Shown here one piece after another: positions 1 to 8,966 of a DNA stretch of 40,553 nt (the first letter of the stretch is position 1; each line of letters opens with the position of its first letter). The notes beneath the pieces were generated by a model. It worked only from the letters and a program-made list of their open reading frames with translations, did no database searches and had not been told where the DNA came from. Both the position numbers and the translations under genes were made by a program. The stretch is from contig JANWVZ010000009.1 in NCBI GenBank assembly GCA_025056555.1, positions 1-40,553 on the forward strand. Reading direction: 5' to 3'. The DNA is from Gemmatales bacterium (GTDB lineage Bacteria; Planctomycetota; Planctomycetia; Gemmatales; HRBIN36).

Positions 1-2
1 GT

Positions 3-1682
3 CTGTATAACGAATATCCCAATCATCCGTTGCGGGGCGCCGCCGTGGTGGAGCGGGCGGAAGTGCTCGTGTTGCTGGGAGACATGAACGCTGCCAGTAA
101 TGAATTGCAACGCTTTCTGAATGAACCGTTCTCCCGCGCGGACGTGGCTCCGTTAGCCCTCCTCCGCTTGGCTGAGCTACACCGTAATCAAAACCGCCCG
201 GCCGAGGCGGTCAAAGTCCTGGAGCTGGCTCGCCAACGGTACGAAGCCGCACTGGGCCAGGATGCCACTAAAGCCGATTGGTTAGCGCAACTGATCTATC
301 AGCACGGTTTGGCTCTTCAGGAAGCAGGCAAATGGCCCGAAGCCCGCGCGACCTACGAAACCGTGCATAAACGTTTTGCTGGACGTCGGGAAGGGGCGGA
401 GGCGGCTTGGCGTATCGGGCAGGTGCGTCGGCTCCAGTCGGCACAACAGCTTCGCGCGGCCCTTGCAGGGCTCCAACAACCTGCGGGTAAACCTGACACC
501 CATCAGCAGGCGCACGCGGCAGCGCAAACTGCCAGCAATGAATTACGCCACACTGCCGAGTATTTCACCCTACTGACCAAAGACAAAACCGTGCTTACGG
601 TGGCTAGCGAACTGGTTCCGCGCCTGCATTACGAGGCGGCCTGGTGCTGGCGTGAACTGATACCCGTAGAACGCGATCAGGCCCGGCAACAACTTGTCGA
701 AGCGTGGCGCAAGAAACAGCCGCCACCGATGAAGGATCAGCCGACCCGCCGTCCGCCGGAGTTTCCGCTGTCGGCGATTCCGTTGCAACCCAGCGAGCAA
801 CGCGCCCGCGAGGCTTATCAGGTCGCTATTCAATCCGCCAGTGACAACCCGTTGGCACTCGAAGCCATGTTTGAACTGGCCGAGCTTCTGGCCGAGCGTG
901 AAGAGCATGAAGCGGCCGTGAAATTGCTCCGTCAACTCTTCGACCGCGAACCGCCCGCCGAACTGCAGGAAAAATTACATCTCCGCCTCTCAGCCTGCCT
1001 GCTCGCCCAGGGCGATGCAAAAACTGCCTTACAACACGCGCAGCTCGTGCTGCAAAACGAGAAAAGCCCGCTGGCCCCCTGGGCCCGCTACCAGGCTGCG
1101 GAATGTTTCTTACGTCTCGGCGATAAGGGCAGTGTCCAGAAGGCCGCGGAACTCTTAGCGGCGTTTCGTGACCAGGGACATCTTCAGCAAGTCGCTGGGT
1201 TGAGCGACCGCGCGTTGCTCCGCCTGGCTGATGCTTACGCTCAGATGCAGCAGTGGGTCGCCAGTCGGCAAGCCTGCGAAATTCTCCTGCAGCGTTACCC
1301 TCAAAGTCCGCTGCGTGCGGAGGCGCAATTCGGCATCGGCTGGGCTTTACAGGGCGAGAATAATCATGACCCCGCCGTGCAAGCCTATGCCCAGGTGCTG
1401 ACGATGACACAATCAGCCACGGCAGCGCGGGCGCTATTACAGATCGGGCGGTGTCGTACACAACAGAAACGTTGGGCCGACGCGCTGCAGGCATATCTCG
1501 GCGTTCATCTCACTTATGATTATCCAGAGCTGGCGGCGCAAGCCTTGTTCGAGGCCGCTGACGTCGCCAGGCAGTCAAGTCAGGCGGAGCAGGCCCAGAA
1601 GCTGCTGGAACAACTGATTCGAGACTATCCGGAGACGCCCGCGGCCAAACAGGCCCGGGAGCGTTTATCTGGTAAACCGTGA
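3..1682 (+). CDS. Tetratricopeptide-repeat protein, N-terminus cut by window edge
   Basis: The frame is open from the first complete codon, so the true start lies upstream; the TTG at 30 is only the first start-like codon inside the window. The visible part (about 559 residues) is almost wholly helical TPR-type repeats. Repeats end in turns such as YPNHP, YPQSP and YPETP followed by Ala-rich helices, the style of BamD/YbgF-type TPR proteins that work in the cell envelope. Residues around the middle hold a charged, Pro-rich insertion (PPPMKDQPTRRPPEF). No catalytic motif is seen, so a scaffold role in protein-protein contacts is inferred. It ends 48 bases before the next gene on the same strand. 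Confidence is high for TPR architecture and low for any specific partner. Confidence 0.85.
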   Translation: MYNEYPNHPLRGAAVVERAEVLVLLGDMNAASNELQRFLNEPFSRADVAPLALLRLAELHRNQNRPAEAVKVLELARQRYEAALGQDATKADWLAQLIYQHGLALQEAGKWPEARATYETVHKRFAGRREGAEAAWRIGQVRRLQSAQQLRAALAGLQQPAGKPDTHQQAHAAAQTASNELRHTAEYFTLLTKDKTVLTVASELVPRLHYEAAWCWRELIPVERDQARQQLVEAWRKKQPPPMKDQPTRRPPEFPLSAIPLQPSEQRAREAYQVAIQSASDNPLALEAMFELAELLAEREEHEAAVKLLRQLFDREPPAELQEKLHLRLSACLLAQGDAKTALQHAQLVLQNEKSPLAPWARYQAAECFLRLGDKGSVQKAAELLAAFRDQGHLQQVAGLSDRALLRLADAYAQMQQWVASRQACEILLQRYPQSPLRAEAQFGIGWALQGENNHDPAVQAYAQVLTMTQSATAARALLQIGRCRTQQKRWADALQAYLGVHLTYDYPELAAQALFEAADVARQSSQAEQAQKLLEQLIRDYPETPAAKQARERLSGKP

Positions 1683-1730
1683 CACTTCGCATGGCAGCGC
1701 TGGCCATGCCCTCAGTGAAGGAGACCAAAC

Positions 1731-3986
1731 GTGACCCGCAAGCACGTTAGCTTCCCGATTGCAGCCACCGCATTCGCCCTGGTATTCGCCTGGTTGGCAG
1801 CTGTTCGCCCCGTCAGCGCCTATGTCGAAGTGCCGTACACACTCGGGCGCGTCATCGCTGAATCTACCAACATCGTGGTGATGCGCGTGGAGCAGGTGGA
1901 TCGCGAACGCAACATCATCGTGTACCGCAAAATCGAAGACCTCAAGGGAAAACATCCGACTGAAATCATTCGCCACAATATTGGCCGGGGCGGCTTTCAT
2001 CCCCGCGAATGGCAAATCACCATGGAATGGGCGGCCCCGGGAAAGATTGCGGTCTTTTTCCACAATGGCGGTGCCAGCGAAACGTGCATTGATATGTACT
2101 GGTACCAGTGCTACGGCAACGGCGATAATTGGAGCATGAGCCATGCCGAGCCGTATCTGCTTCGCAGTTACGCCGGCCGCGCCGACCGACTCGTCCCGTT
2201 GCTCCGCGCGATGCTGGCTGGGCAGGAAGTGGTGGTGCCCTGCATGGTGGATGGCGATAAGAACGCCTTGCAGCTGCGCACCGCACGCATTCAACGCATG
2301 AAAGCCAGTCTCAAGCTCCTCGATTACAACCCGCAGCGGGATTTCGTCGGTTGGGGTGGTCTGGAAGACGTGCGTCCACTGGCAGGCTGGCCCGGATTCA
2401 AACAATTAGCCGTTCTTCCGAAGGTAGCCGCGGCTCGGGGGGTGGCCCTGGCTGACTTCACAGGCGATAACAAACCAGACTTGTGCATTTACGGTGACAG
2501 TCGAGTGTCGTTGATTCAGAACGAAGGCAACGCCTTTGCGGAAGCCAGTCTCCCATACACCGGCCCGGCGCGCAGCGCGGAATGGGCCGATTACACGGGC
2601 GATGGCAAACCCGACTTACTCCTGGCCACGCCGACAGGCCCACGGATCTTTGCCAACCTCGGCCAAGGGCGATTTCGCGAAGAAACCGTAGCCTTACCCG
2701 TCGAGCCTTACCCCGCCTGCCCGACCGCGGTCTGGCTCGACTACGACAACGACGGCAAAGCCGATGTGGTATCGGCCACCAGTTTCCACGGCCTGCGCGT
2801 TTACCGCAATCTCGGCAATCCCCAGGGTAACGCGGAACCGAAGTTGCGTCTTGACAAGTGGTATCTCCTCGGCCCCTTCGATAATGCCGACGGTCGCGGC
2901 TTTCACATCGCCTATCCGCCCGAACAGGAAATTGCTCTGGATAAGGAATACGTCGGCAAAAGGAATGCAAAAGTGCGCTGGCGCGAGCTGGCCGTAGCCG
3001 ATGGCCAAGTTCATTCACTGCTGCCCCATTTTGCCGACAGAACCCAGACGATTGCTTACCTGTATCGCGCGATCCATGCCAGCCATGCTGTGGAACTGCC
3101 GATTGCTCTGGGCAGCGACGACACGCTCACCGTCTGGCTCAACGGCGAAAAAATCGTGGAAGAAAACGTCTATCGCCCCTGCGCACCAGACCAGACACGA
3201 GCCACCTTGAAACTCAAGCCCGGCGTCAACCACCTGTTGCTGAAAATCGGCCAAGGCGACGGCGAATGGGCGTTTTATTTCCGGGCCGAAGCACCGCAGC
3301 AACCCGTAACTCATCGCTTCGAGGATGTCTCAGAGCGTGTCGGACTCGGCCCAAATGGCCTAACGGCCTCCGTGCGGACACAGTTTCTCGTCACGGCTGA
3401 CTTCGACACCGATGGCCGGCAGGATTTACTCGTCTGTGGCGACCGGACCTTCCTGCTTCTCAATAAACCCGAAGGTTTCCGAATCGCTGAGAACTGTGGT
3501 CTGGAATTTCGTGTTACCACAGCTAAGCCTTTCGTTACCGATCTCGATGGAGATAAACGGCCCGATGTGCTCGTGCCCCAGTCGGATGGCTGTCGAGTAT
3601 TCCGCAACCTCGGCTCCGCCCGCTTTGCCGACATCACGGCAGAAACCGGTGCCCTGGCCCAGGTTCGTGTGCCCGTTCAAGCCCTGGCCTGGGGCGAATG
3701 GAGCACGAACGGTCGCCCCGATCTGTTCCTCGGTTGTGTTGGGACCTATAACCGCATCCTGCGCCAGGAGGCCCCGCTACGCTTTGTGGACATTTCCGAG
3801 GAACTACGCCTGTATCAGCGTATCTTCCAAACCCGAGCCACAGCGGTGGCCGATCTCAACGGCGACCGCGCGCCCGACTGGATTCTCATCAACGACGGTC
3901 AGGACAGCGTCGTGCTCTTCAGCGACCCGAATTATTGGGCCACGAAAATGGCTCAAGGAGAAAACCGCACCTCCGTCGGCCAGTAG
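1731..3986 (+). CDS. Secreted FG-GAP/VCBS-repeat protein with an inserted PA14-like domain
   Basis: The start is a GTG preceded by GAAGGAGA. A signal peptide is evident (basic N-terminus, hydrophobic stretch through AFALVFAWLAAV, then SAYVE). Residues about 25-190 form an N-terminal domain I do not recognise. FG-GAP/VCBS-type repeats with calcium-loop motifs follow: DFTGDNKPD, DYTGDGKPD and DYDNDGKAD at about 240-350. Between about 377 and 512 a different beta domain interrupts them, starting at WYLLGPFDN and containing DDTLTVWLNGE, which resembles PA14/carbohydrate-binding domains of planctomycete secreted proteins. Four further repeats follow (DFDTDGRQD, DLDGDKRPD, EWSTNGRPD, DLNGDRAPD), suggesting one interrupted seven-bladed propeller. 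An extracellular or periplasmic binding role is inferred; no enzyme motif is seen. Confidence 0.85.
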   Translation: MTRKHVSFPIAATAFALVFAWLAAVRPVSAYVEVPYTLGRVIAESTNIVVMRVEQVDRERNIIVYRKIEDLKGKHPTEIIRHNIGRGGFHPREWQITMEWAAPGKIAVFFHNGGASETCIDMYWYQCYGNGDNWSMSHAEPYLLRSYAGRADRLVPLLRAMLAGQEVVVPCMVDGDKNALQLRTARIQRMKASLKLLDYNPQRDFVGWGGLEDVRPLAGWPGFKQLAVLPKVAAARGVALADFTGDNKPDLCIYGDSRVSLIQNEGNAFAEASLPYTGPARSAEWADYTGDGKPDLLLATPTGPRIFANLGQGRFREETVALPVEPYPACPTAVWLDYDNDGKADVVSATSFHGLRVYRNLGNPQGNAEPKLRLDKWYLLGPFDNADGRGFHIAYPPEQEIALDKEYVGKRNAKVRWRELAVADGQVHSLLPHFADRTQTIAYLYRAIHASHAVELPIALGSDDTLTVWLNGEKIVEENVYRPCAPDQTRATLKLKPGVNHLLLKIGQGDGEWAFYFRAEAPQQPVTHRFEDVSERVGLGPNGLTASVRTQFLVTADFDTDGRQDLLVCGDRTFLLLNKPEGFRIAENCGLEFRVTTAKPFVTDLDGDKRPDVLVPQSDGCRVFRNLGSARFADITAETGALAQVRVPVQALAWGEWSTNGRPDLFLGCVGTYNRILRQEAPLRFVDISEELRLYQRIFQTRATAVADLNGDRAPDWILINDGQDSVVLFSDPNYWATKMAQGENRTSVGQ

Positions 3987-4001
3987 TGCGAGGCAGGGGT
4001 C

Positions 4002-4682
4002 ATGAGCGTTGCATCAGGAGTGGAGGGCCTGTCCTCCGTAAGAAGTCCCACCAAGTCTGCCACGAACCTGACGCGGCAGAAAACTGGTGCGCAGCAACCT
4101 GAGGCTTCGGAACTTCTTCCGGAGCCAGTTTTCACTGGTCGGAAACTGACTCCTGAGGAGTTCTTGCCGATCGCGACACGAAGCGAAACCAGAAAACTGG
4201 AATTGGTGGGCGGGAAGATTGTGCCCATGTCGCCGGTCAGTGTTACGCACGGCCTGGTGCAGATGGAGTTGGCCGTTCTCTTGGGAAGCTTCCTTCGGGA
4301 ACATCAGTTGGGGCGAGCCGCCACGGAGGTCGGCATTGTCCTGAATTTCGGAGACACCCAGGTGGTTCGCGGCCCCGATCTCGCCTTTTGGTCGCAAGAA
4401 AAACTTGCCCAGCTTGAAACTGACCAGGGATTTACGCGCGTCGTGCCCGACTTGGTAGTGGAAGTCGTTTCGCCTCATGACAGCTGGGGCTATCTCCTTC
4501 AGAAAGTACTGGAGTACCTTGCGGCCGGCGTGCGGTTGGTCTGGATTGCTGACCCGGAAACACGCTCCGTAACCGTGTGGCGTCCCAACCTGCAAGGCGC
4601 AATTTTGCGCGCGGACGACACACTCCAGGGTGAAGACGTCCTTACCGGTTTTTCCAGTCCGGTCGCCCGTATTTTCGCCTGA
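4002..4682 (+). CDS. Uma2-family (DUF820) putative PD-(D/E)XK nuclease
   Basis: The 226-residue protein has the Uma2/DUF820 signature: LTPEEFL near residue 48, ELVGGKIVPMSP, then VRGPDLAFW with Asp126, VVEVVSPHDSW with Glu154, followed by a Lys-containing helix (LLQKVLEYLAAGV) and WIADPE. These match the acidic/lysine core of the restriction-endonuclease-like fold. The family is abundant in cyanobacteria and planctomycetes, and its biological substrate is unknown. The first roughly 45 residues are a low-complexity extension, so a later start is possible. The start lies 15 bases after the VCBS gene stop, consistent with co-transcription, though such genes are often mobile singletons. Family is fairly sure; activity is inferred. 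Confidence 0.9.
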   Translation: MSVASGVEGLSSVRSPTKSATNLTRQKTGAQQPEASELLPEPVFTGRKLTPEEFLPIATRSETRKLELVGGKIVPMSPVSVTHGLVQMELAVLLGSFLREHQLGRAATEVGIVLNFGDTQVVRGPDLAFWSQEKLAQLETDQGFTRVVPDLVVEVVSPHDSWGYLLQKVLEYLAAGVRLVWIADPETRSVTVWRPNLQGAILRADDTLQGEDVLTGFSSPVARIFA

Positions 4683-4744
4683 AGCCAATTTTCTACCGAT
4701 AATAGCGCGAATACTGGGCCAAGGCTAAGAGCACGGAGGGGTTC

Positions 4745-6184
4745 ATGGCACGTAAGCTGCGGCTACTCGCATTCCTCCTCGGGGCGATGCTCGCGGGCGT
4801 CGGTGCCGTTGGGGCGGATTGGCCCACGCACCGAGGGAACGCGGCGCGAACGGGAGCCTGGGGCTCACCAACGGGGCCACGGCAACCGAAGGTGCTCTGG
4901 GTGTACCGTAGCACAGAGCATTACCTTGCCTCTCCCGTGCCGACCCCGAAGACACTGTTAGTCTCTGGCTTGGGTGCGTTCAACAGCCCCATCCTGCGAG
5001 CCTTGGCTCTGCAGGGCGAGAAAGCGGGCCAAGTCGTCTGGTCGAAAAGCGTACCCGTGTTGAAACTGCCGGTGGTATGTCCCCCCGCATTGGCGGGCCA
5101 CCGCCTCATCTTTGGCGACGGTATGCATCAGACTGATGGCGCCACGCTACGCTGTCTCGACGCAGAAACGGGCCTTCTGTTATGGCAGGTCGAATTTCCA
5201 GGACGATTAGTCCACATCGAAAGCGCCCCGACAGTCGTCAACCAGCGCGCTTATTTCGGAGCTGGCAACGGTGGGGTAGTGTGTGTGGATTTTTCCCGTC
5301 TGACCCTTGAAGGCAAGGAAACGCCGGAAGACGCAGCACGTCACTTCGTCTTGCAACGCTGGCAAAGCCTGTCGGCACAATACGAGGCAGATCGCAAGAA
5401 AAACCCCGATACCGCTGTGCCACCGAACGAATCACAATTAGCTGTGCCTTTGGCCCGCATCGCATGGCAGGTCGGTCAGGAAAAATGGCATGTGGACGCA
5501 CCGGTCAACGTCGTGGGCCAGCGCGTCCTGGCAGGTTCCGCTTACTTAGAGATGGAGAAGCTGGGCGAACGGACCCTTCTCTGTCTCGATGCAGACACCG
5601 GTAAGGTGCTCTGGCAACAGCCACTACGTTACAATCCGTGGGCAGGCCCCACTGTGACTGGCGACGTTGTGCTCATTGGCGGGAGCAACATTCGCTTCGA
5701 CACGCGCTTGGCCAGTAAAGCCAAAGGTGAAGTGGCCGCTTTCCGCCTCAACGACGGTCAGCCGCTTTGGCAACGCGAAGTTGCCGGCGGTGTGCTCAGC
5801 ACCATCGCCGCGCACAAGGGGCTGGCTATCGTCACTGCCACCGATGGCCGCGTGCGTGCTCTCGATCTGGCCACCGGACAGTTACGCTGGAACTACGACG
5901 CCAGACAACCGTTCTTCGCTGGGCCAGCCGTTTCCGACGAGGCCGTCTATGCCGCCGACCTTAGCGGCACAGTTCACGCCCTGAGCTTGGAAACAGGGCA
6001 ACGTCTATGGACTCTTTCGCTCGGCCAGGACCCCGCAGTAAATGCGCCGGGCCTGATATTTGGCTCACCGGTGCTGGCTCACGGTCGGCTCTACCTGGCC
6101 ACATGCAATCATGAAGGCCCCCATCTCCGCCAACCCACGGTCGTCGTCTGCATCGGCGATGCTCAAGTCGCTCCCGCGCAATGA
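4745..6184 (+). CDS. Secreted PQQ-binding-like beta-propeller protein
   Basis: The ATG follows CGGAGGGG and opens a signal peptide (MARKLRLLAFLLGAMLAGVGAVGA). The mature N-terminus DWPTHRGNAARTG is the usual entry motif of planctomycete PQQ-like propellers. Blade motifs of the type xxLDxxTGxxxWQ recur: LRCLDAETGLLLW, LLCLDADTGKVLW, AAFRLNDGQPLW, RALDLATGQLRW and HALSLETGQRLW. An insertion of about 90 charged residues lies between blades 1 and 2. The family covers both quinoprotein dehydrogenases and non-enzymatic BamB-like scaffolds. No dehydrogenase Cys pair or heme motif is seen, so a non-enzymatic envelope role is more likely. The gene is 43 bases upstream of the YdjY-domain gene. Confidence 0.9.
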   Translation: MARKLRLLAFLLGAMLAGVGAVGADWPTHRGNAARTGAWGSPTGPRQPKVLWVYRSTEHYLASPVPTPKTLLVSGLGAFNSPILRALALQGEKAGQVVWSKSVPVLKLPVVCPPALAGHRLIFGDGMHQTDGATLRCLDAETGLLLWQVEFPGRLVHIESAPTVVNQRAYFGAGNGGVVCVDFSRLTLEGKETPEDAARHFVLQRWQSLSAQYEADRKKNPDTAVPPNESQLAVPLARIAWQVGQEKWHVDAPVNVVGQRVLAGSAYLEMEKLGERTLLCLDADTGKVLWQQPLRYNPWAGPTVTGDVVLIGGSNIRFDTRLASKAKGEVAAFRLNDGQPLWQREVAGGVLSTIAAHKGLAIVTATDGRVRALDLATGQLRWNYDARQPFFAGPAVSDEAVYAADLSGTVHALSLETGQRLWTLSLGQDPAVNAPGLIFGSPVLAHGRLYLATCNHEGPHLRQPTVVVCIGDAQVAPAQ

Positions 6185-6227
6185 CACAACGCTTTGAGAC
6201 AACTGGAGGAAATCGGAAGGAGAAACC

Positions 6228-6926
6228 ATGCATCGCAAAGCGGCAATCACGATAGCCTTCGTTTGGCTTTTCGCTTCCCTCTTGGCACCAGCGCAGGATC
6301 AAAAGGAGCAAACGAAAGAGCCGATCCTGCTCGTCAAACCCGAAGAACGCGCTGTGATCCTGCACTGCCGCATCGCCCCGCGTAAGCTACCCCACTTGAA
6401 GGAAATCTATCCCCTAGAAGTTGTCGCAACCTATCCGCACGACGGTGATCCGAAAGGCCAGAAAGCGCACGAGACCGTTGTCGTATTCAGCGGCGTCAAG
6501 CCCAGCGAGGTGCACCGCGCCCTGGAAAGTTTCGGCCTGAAACCTGGCAAACCAGCCCTGGGCGAAGGCCAAAAAGCCGAGGGGCCGCTGGTACGCATCT
6601 TTCTCGAAATTCCATCGCCCGTCGGCGGCTGGCAGCGCTTACCGATCGAACGCTGCATGGTCGACCGACGCACCAACAAGCCTCTGCCCCCGTTGAAGTG
6701 GCACTTCACAGGTTCCGTTTACAAACAGCCTGACCCGGACAAGCCCGAAAAAGTTTATGCGGCCGATCTTAGCGGCACGCTCATCGCCATTTTCCCCGTA
6801 ACTAACGAAACCGTGATCCAAAGCGAACTGACCATGAAAGATGAACCTGTCATCAAGCTCGAACTTAGTAAATCGCTGCCCAAAGAAGGCACTCCCGTCC
6901 GCTTGGTCATCGTCGCCGAAAAGTAA
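6228..6926 (+). CDS. Secreted YdjY-domain protein
   Basis: The 232-residue protein starts after GGAAGGAGAAACC and carries a signal peptide (HRKAAITIAFVWLFASLLAPAQ). The mature part has the layout of YdjY-domain proteins: a start with PLEVVATYPHDG, then AHETVVVFSGVKPSEVHRALESFGLKPGKP, then a Trp/His patch (LKWHFTGSVY), and an end with EGTPVRLVIVAEK. The function of YdjY domains is not established; in planctomycetes they occur as short secreted proteins. It probably forms an operon with the PQQ-propeller gene. The domain name is recalled from family pattern and has not been searched. No cysteine cluster supporting the old ferredoxin-like annotation is present. Confidence 0.7.
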   Translation: MHRKAAITIAFVWLFASLLAPAQDQKEQTKEPILLVKPEERAVILHCRIAPRKLPHLKEIYPLEVVATYPHDGDPKGQKAHETVVVFSGVKPSEVHRALESFGLKPGKPALGEGQKAEGPLVRIFLEIPSPVGGWQRLPIERCMVDRRTNKPLPPLKWHFTGSVYKQPDPDKPEKVYAADLSGTLIAIFPVTNETVIQSELTMKDEPVIKLELSKSLPKEGTPVRLVIVAEK

Positions 6927-7046
6927 GTTCTCATAACGAGGTTTCATAACCCTGTAGGCCCTGATCTGGGAACAGCCACTTCGACTGAACTGACCTTTAG
7001 CGGTCCGTGATAAGTTCTTAGGTATCAAGTCCACGCTGATTTCTCT

Positions 7047-7103
7047 GGCGCGCCTGGAAAAACATCGCACGCCTGGGAAAACACCGCACGCCTGAAAACA
7101 ATT
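7047..7103. repeat. Three 19-base tandem repeats
   Basis: The units start at 7047, 7066 and 7085 and share the core CGCACGCCTGGGAAAACA with a few changes per copy (the third copy lacks some G residues). They lie in the non-coding convergent gap. Confidence 0.7.
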
Positions 7104-7247
7104 AACCTCGACCAGCATGTTGTCTTACTTACCTGGTCAAGGCATATAACTGCCCGGTGCCAGTACTAGGCGAGTGAGTGTTACCGAATTGAGGAACTCA
7201 GGTCTTAGCCGCAGCTAACTTCTCGGTGACTGATTGCCTGTGCCTGC

Positions 7248-7345
7248 AGGATGTTAATGATTCGTTCCAAATCATAACAGCAATACTGCCAAGTCTATCG
7301 GATCATTTGTTGTACCTGCCAGGATGTTAATGATTCATTCCAAAT
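7248..7345. repeat. Pair of 25-base direct repeats, 73 bases apart
   Basis: The copies at 7248-7272 and 7321-7345 both read AGGATGTTAATGATTC, then G or A, then TTCCAAAT, with one mismatch. A CCTGC flank precedes each copy. Only two copies were seen and the interval is unique sequence, so this does not look like a CRISPR array. Confidence 0.75.
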
Positions 7346-7550
7346 AACCGCGATCCTTAGCTATTAGTTGCTGACGGAGTTTGTATCGTTGAGCCAGAAA
7401 GGTAGTTCTATGCACTTGGATTTCGTAATTAGAAAGCAGCGCCAAGAGGTCGAAACAGGGGAATGTCGCAGGGAGTGAAAGACAATATCAGGGGGGAGGT
7501 GCGTTGGTGTGGCAAGTATCGGGTGGAGCCAATTGCTGCGACGCAGACCT

Positions 7551-8903
7551 TCACACTTGAGTAGAGCGAGGTGCCTCACCGTCGGAATTGTCTGGCGGAG
7601 CGTCTGTGGGCCCCAGGACAACGTCGTTGGAGTTGCCGTTGGGAAGTTCCAGGGAAACCGCGCCGGGATGACGTTCAGGTGGCTCGATAAGGGCTTCGTC
7701 GCGCTGAGCTGCACGCTCCCGCACCTGCGCCATCTTTTCCATGTAGGGGCGTTCGCTGCGGTAGTAAAAATATAAAGCAATTGCCGAGATGAACACAATG
7801 CCGCCGACGATGGAGACTACCGTGAGCAGCAACGTGCCCCAATCTTCCCCGCGAGTTGGTACGGGGAGTTCGACGGTGTAGCCGACCACGACGGGAAAAT
7901 AAAGGCGAGCAGGCCGCGGTTTGTTGGTGGGGCGAGCCCGAGGCGGTTCCGGAGGGGCCTCGATTTCGACGACCTTCAGATAGTAGCCGACAAAGACAGT
8001 ATGCGGAGCGAAGAGACGAAGCCAATCTTTTTCAGGAGGGGCCGGTTCCGGCAGGTGTGTGAAGAGAATCCAAACCGGTCGGTCGCGTAAGCCGTCCTGC
8101 TCGAGCACGCCCTGATAAATGTACTCCGGCAACCCGCCCGTGCCGCCCCGCTCCAAAGGGAAACGTTTGATCCAGATAAGAGTTCCCCGCAGGCCAATCA
8201 CCTCGCCGCGATAGCGGTGCGGTTTATCGCGCAACAGTTCGTAAGGCACGTTCCAGCGGGCATCCTGATGGAGCCGCTGCAGAAAATCTTTGCCGCTGGC
8301 CCGAGCTTGCTCGAGAACGAGGGCGATGAGATGATAGCGGGCATCGGCGTCGAGTCGTTCACGGCGGAAGAGAGGATTGTCGGCAGCGGCCGAAGGTTCG
8401 AGGAGGAAACCTTCGCGGTCGCGGGCACCGCGCAAGATTTCTGCATCGGGGGGCAGCACATAGCGAAGGCGGCTCGGTGGCACCGGCTTGACGGCCAAGG
8501 GGGGGTCCGCAACAGGTGTGGCGTAGGCCAATGCGTCCAGCGATAACCAGGAAACGGCCCATCGTGCGACCGCCCAGTCTCCCGGCAGCACGGCGGTGCC
8601 GCCAGCCACGATCAGACCCACCTGCCCCAGTTCATACACCTCCAGGGGAGCCGAGGGTGCTTGCTCTGCGCTATGCGAGGTTTCGCGGTCGGGTGTTTCG
8701 GGCTCGGAGGTTGATGCGTCGCTGGAACTCAGCGCGGCTGGGTCCTGTTGGGGCACATTCCGCACCCATTGCCAGGTAGCGGGATTACGAAAACGCACGA
8801 TGGCCAACACGATCAGCACCAGGAAAGAAATCGCCAAAGCCAACCGAATCAGGTCGCCAGGACGAAATCCACTGGGAGGTTCAGGCAACGGGCGTCGGGA
8901 CAT
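7551..8903 (-). CDS. Two-TM membrane protein with possible OB-fold, last gene of exb-like operon
   Basis: The 450-residue protein begins after GGGAGGACTG on the minus strand. TM1 is at about residues 19-40 (LIRLALAISFLVLIVLAIV) and TM2 at about 372-396 (LLLTVVSIVGGIVFISAIAL), leaving a domain of roughly 330 residues outside the membrane. Within it, PHRYRGEVIGLRGTLIWIKR near residue 227 resembles the first strands of an OB-fold (pattern P..Y.G..v.v.G.l). The C-terminal tail of about 50 residues is charged and probably cytosolic. I do not recognise a named family. It lies 63 bases after the second ExbD-like gene, suggesting it acts with that proton-channel set, perhaps as an envelope partner. 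Confidence 0.75.
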   Translation of the reverse strand: MSRRPLPEPPSGFRPGDLIRLALAISFLVLIVLAIVRFRNPATWQWVRNVPQQDPAALSSSDASTSEPETPDRETSHSAEQAPSAPLEVYELGQVGLIVAGGTAVLPGDWAVARWAVSWLSLDALAYATPVADPPLAVKPVPPSRLRYVLPPDAEILRGARDREGFLLEPSAAADNPLFRRERLDADARYHLIALVLEQARASGKDFLQRLHQDARWNVPYELLRDKPHRYRGEVIGLRGTLIWIKRFPLERGGTGGLPEYIYQGVLEQDGLRDRPVWILFTHLPEPAPPEKDWLRLFAPHTVFVGYYLKVVEIEAPPEPPRARPTNKPRPARLYFPVVVGYTVELPVPTRGEDWGTLLLTVVSIVGGIVFISAIALYFYYRSERPYMEKMAQVRERAAQRDEALIEPPERHPGAVSLELPNGNSNDVVLGPTDAPPDNSDGEAPRSTQV

Positions 8904-8966
8904 GGCAGCAGTCCTCCCTCGAAGTGCAGCACGAATTCGCGTTGCGGCGCTGCAGGGGTCTGGGAA

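Larger units (their letters stand above)
6927..7550. other. Convergent non-coding gap with short repeats
   Basis: This 624-base gap lies between two converging genes. It contains three 19-base tandem copies and a pair of 25-base direct repeats, listed separately. The short ORFs crossing it have no recognisable protein pattern. No hairpin followed by a T-run was found near either gene end. Confidence 0.6.

Noticed and set aside
4014-4688. A 224-residue frame antisense to the Uma2 gene
   Set aside because: The plus strand matches the Uma2 family with catalytic residues, so the antisense frame is a by-product of codon composition.
5943-6783. Identical peptide VYAADLSGT in the PQQ-propeller and YdjY-domain proteins
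   Set aside because: Nine residues in different contexts; the surrounding sequences do not align, so convergence or chance is more likely than duplication.
7248-7345. Direct repeats considered as a CRISPR array
   Set aside because: Only two copies, an interval of 48 bases between them, and no cas gene in the window.
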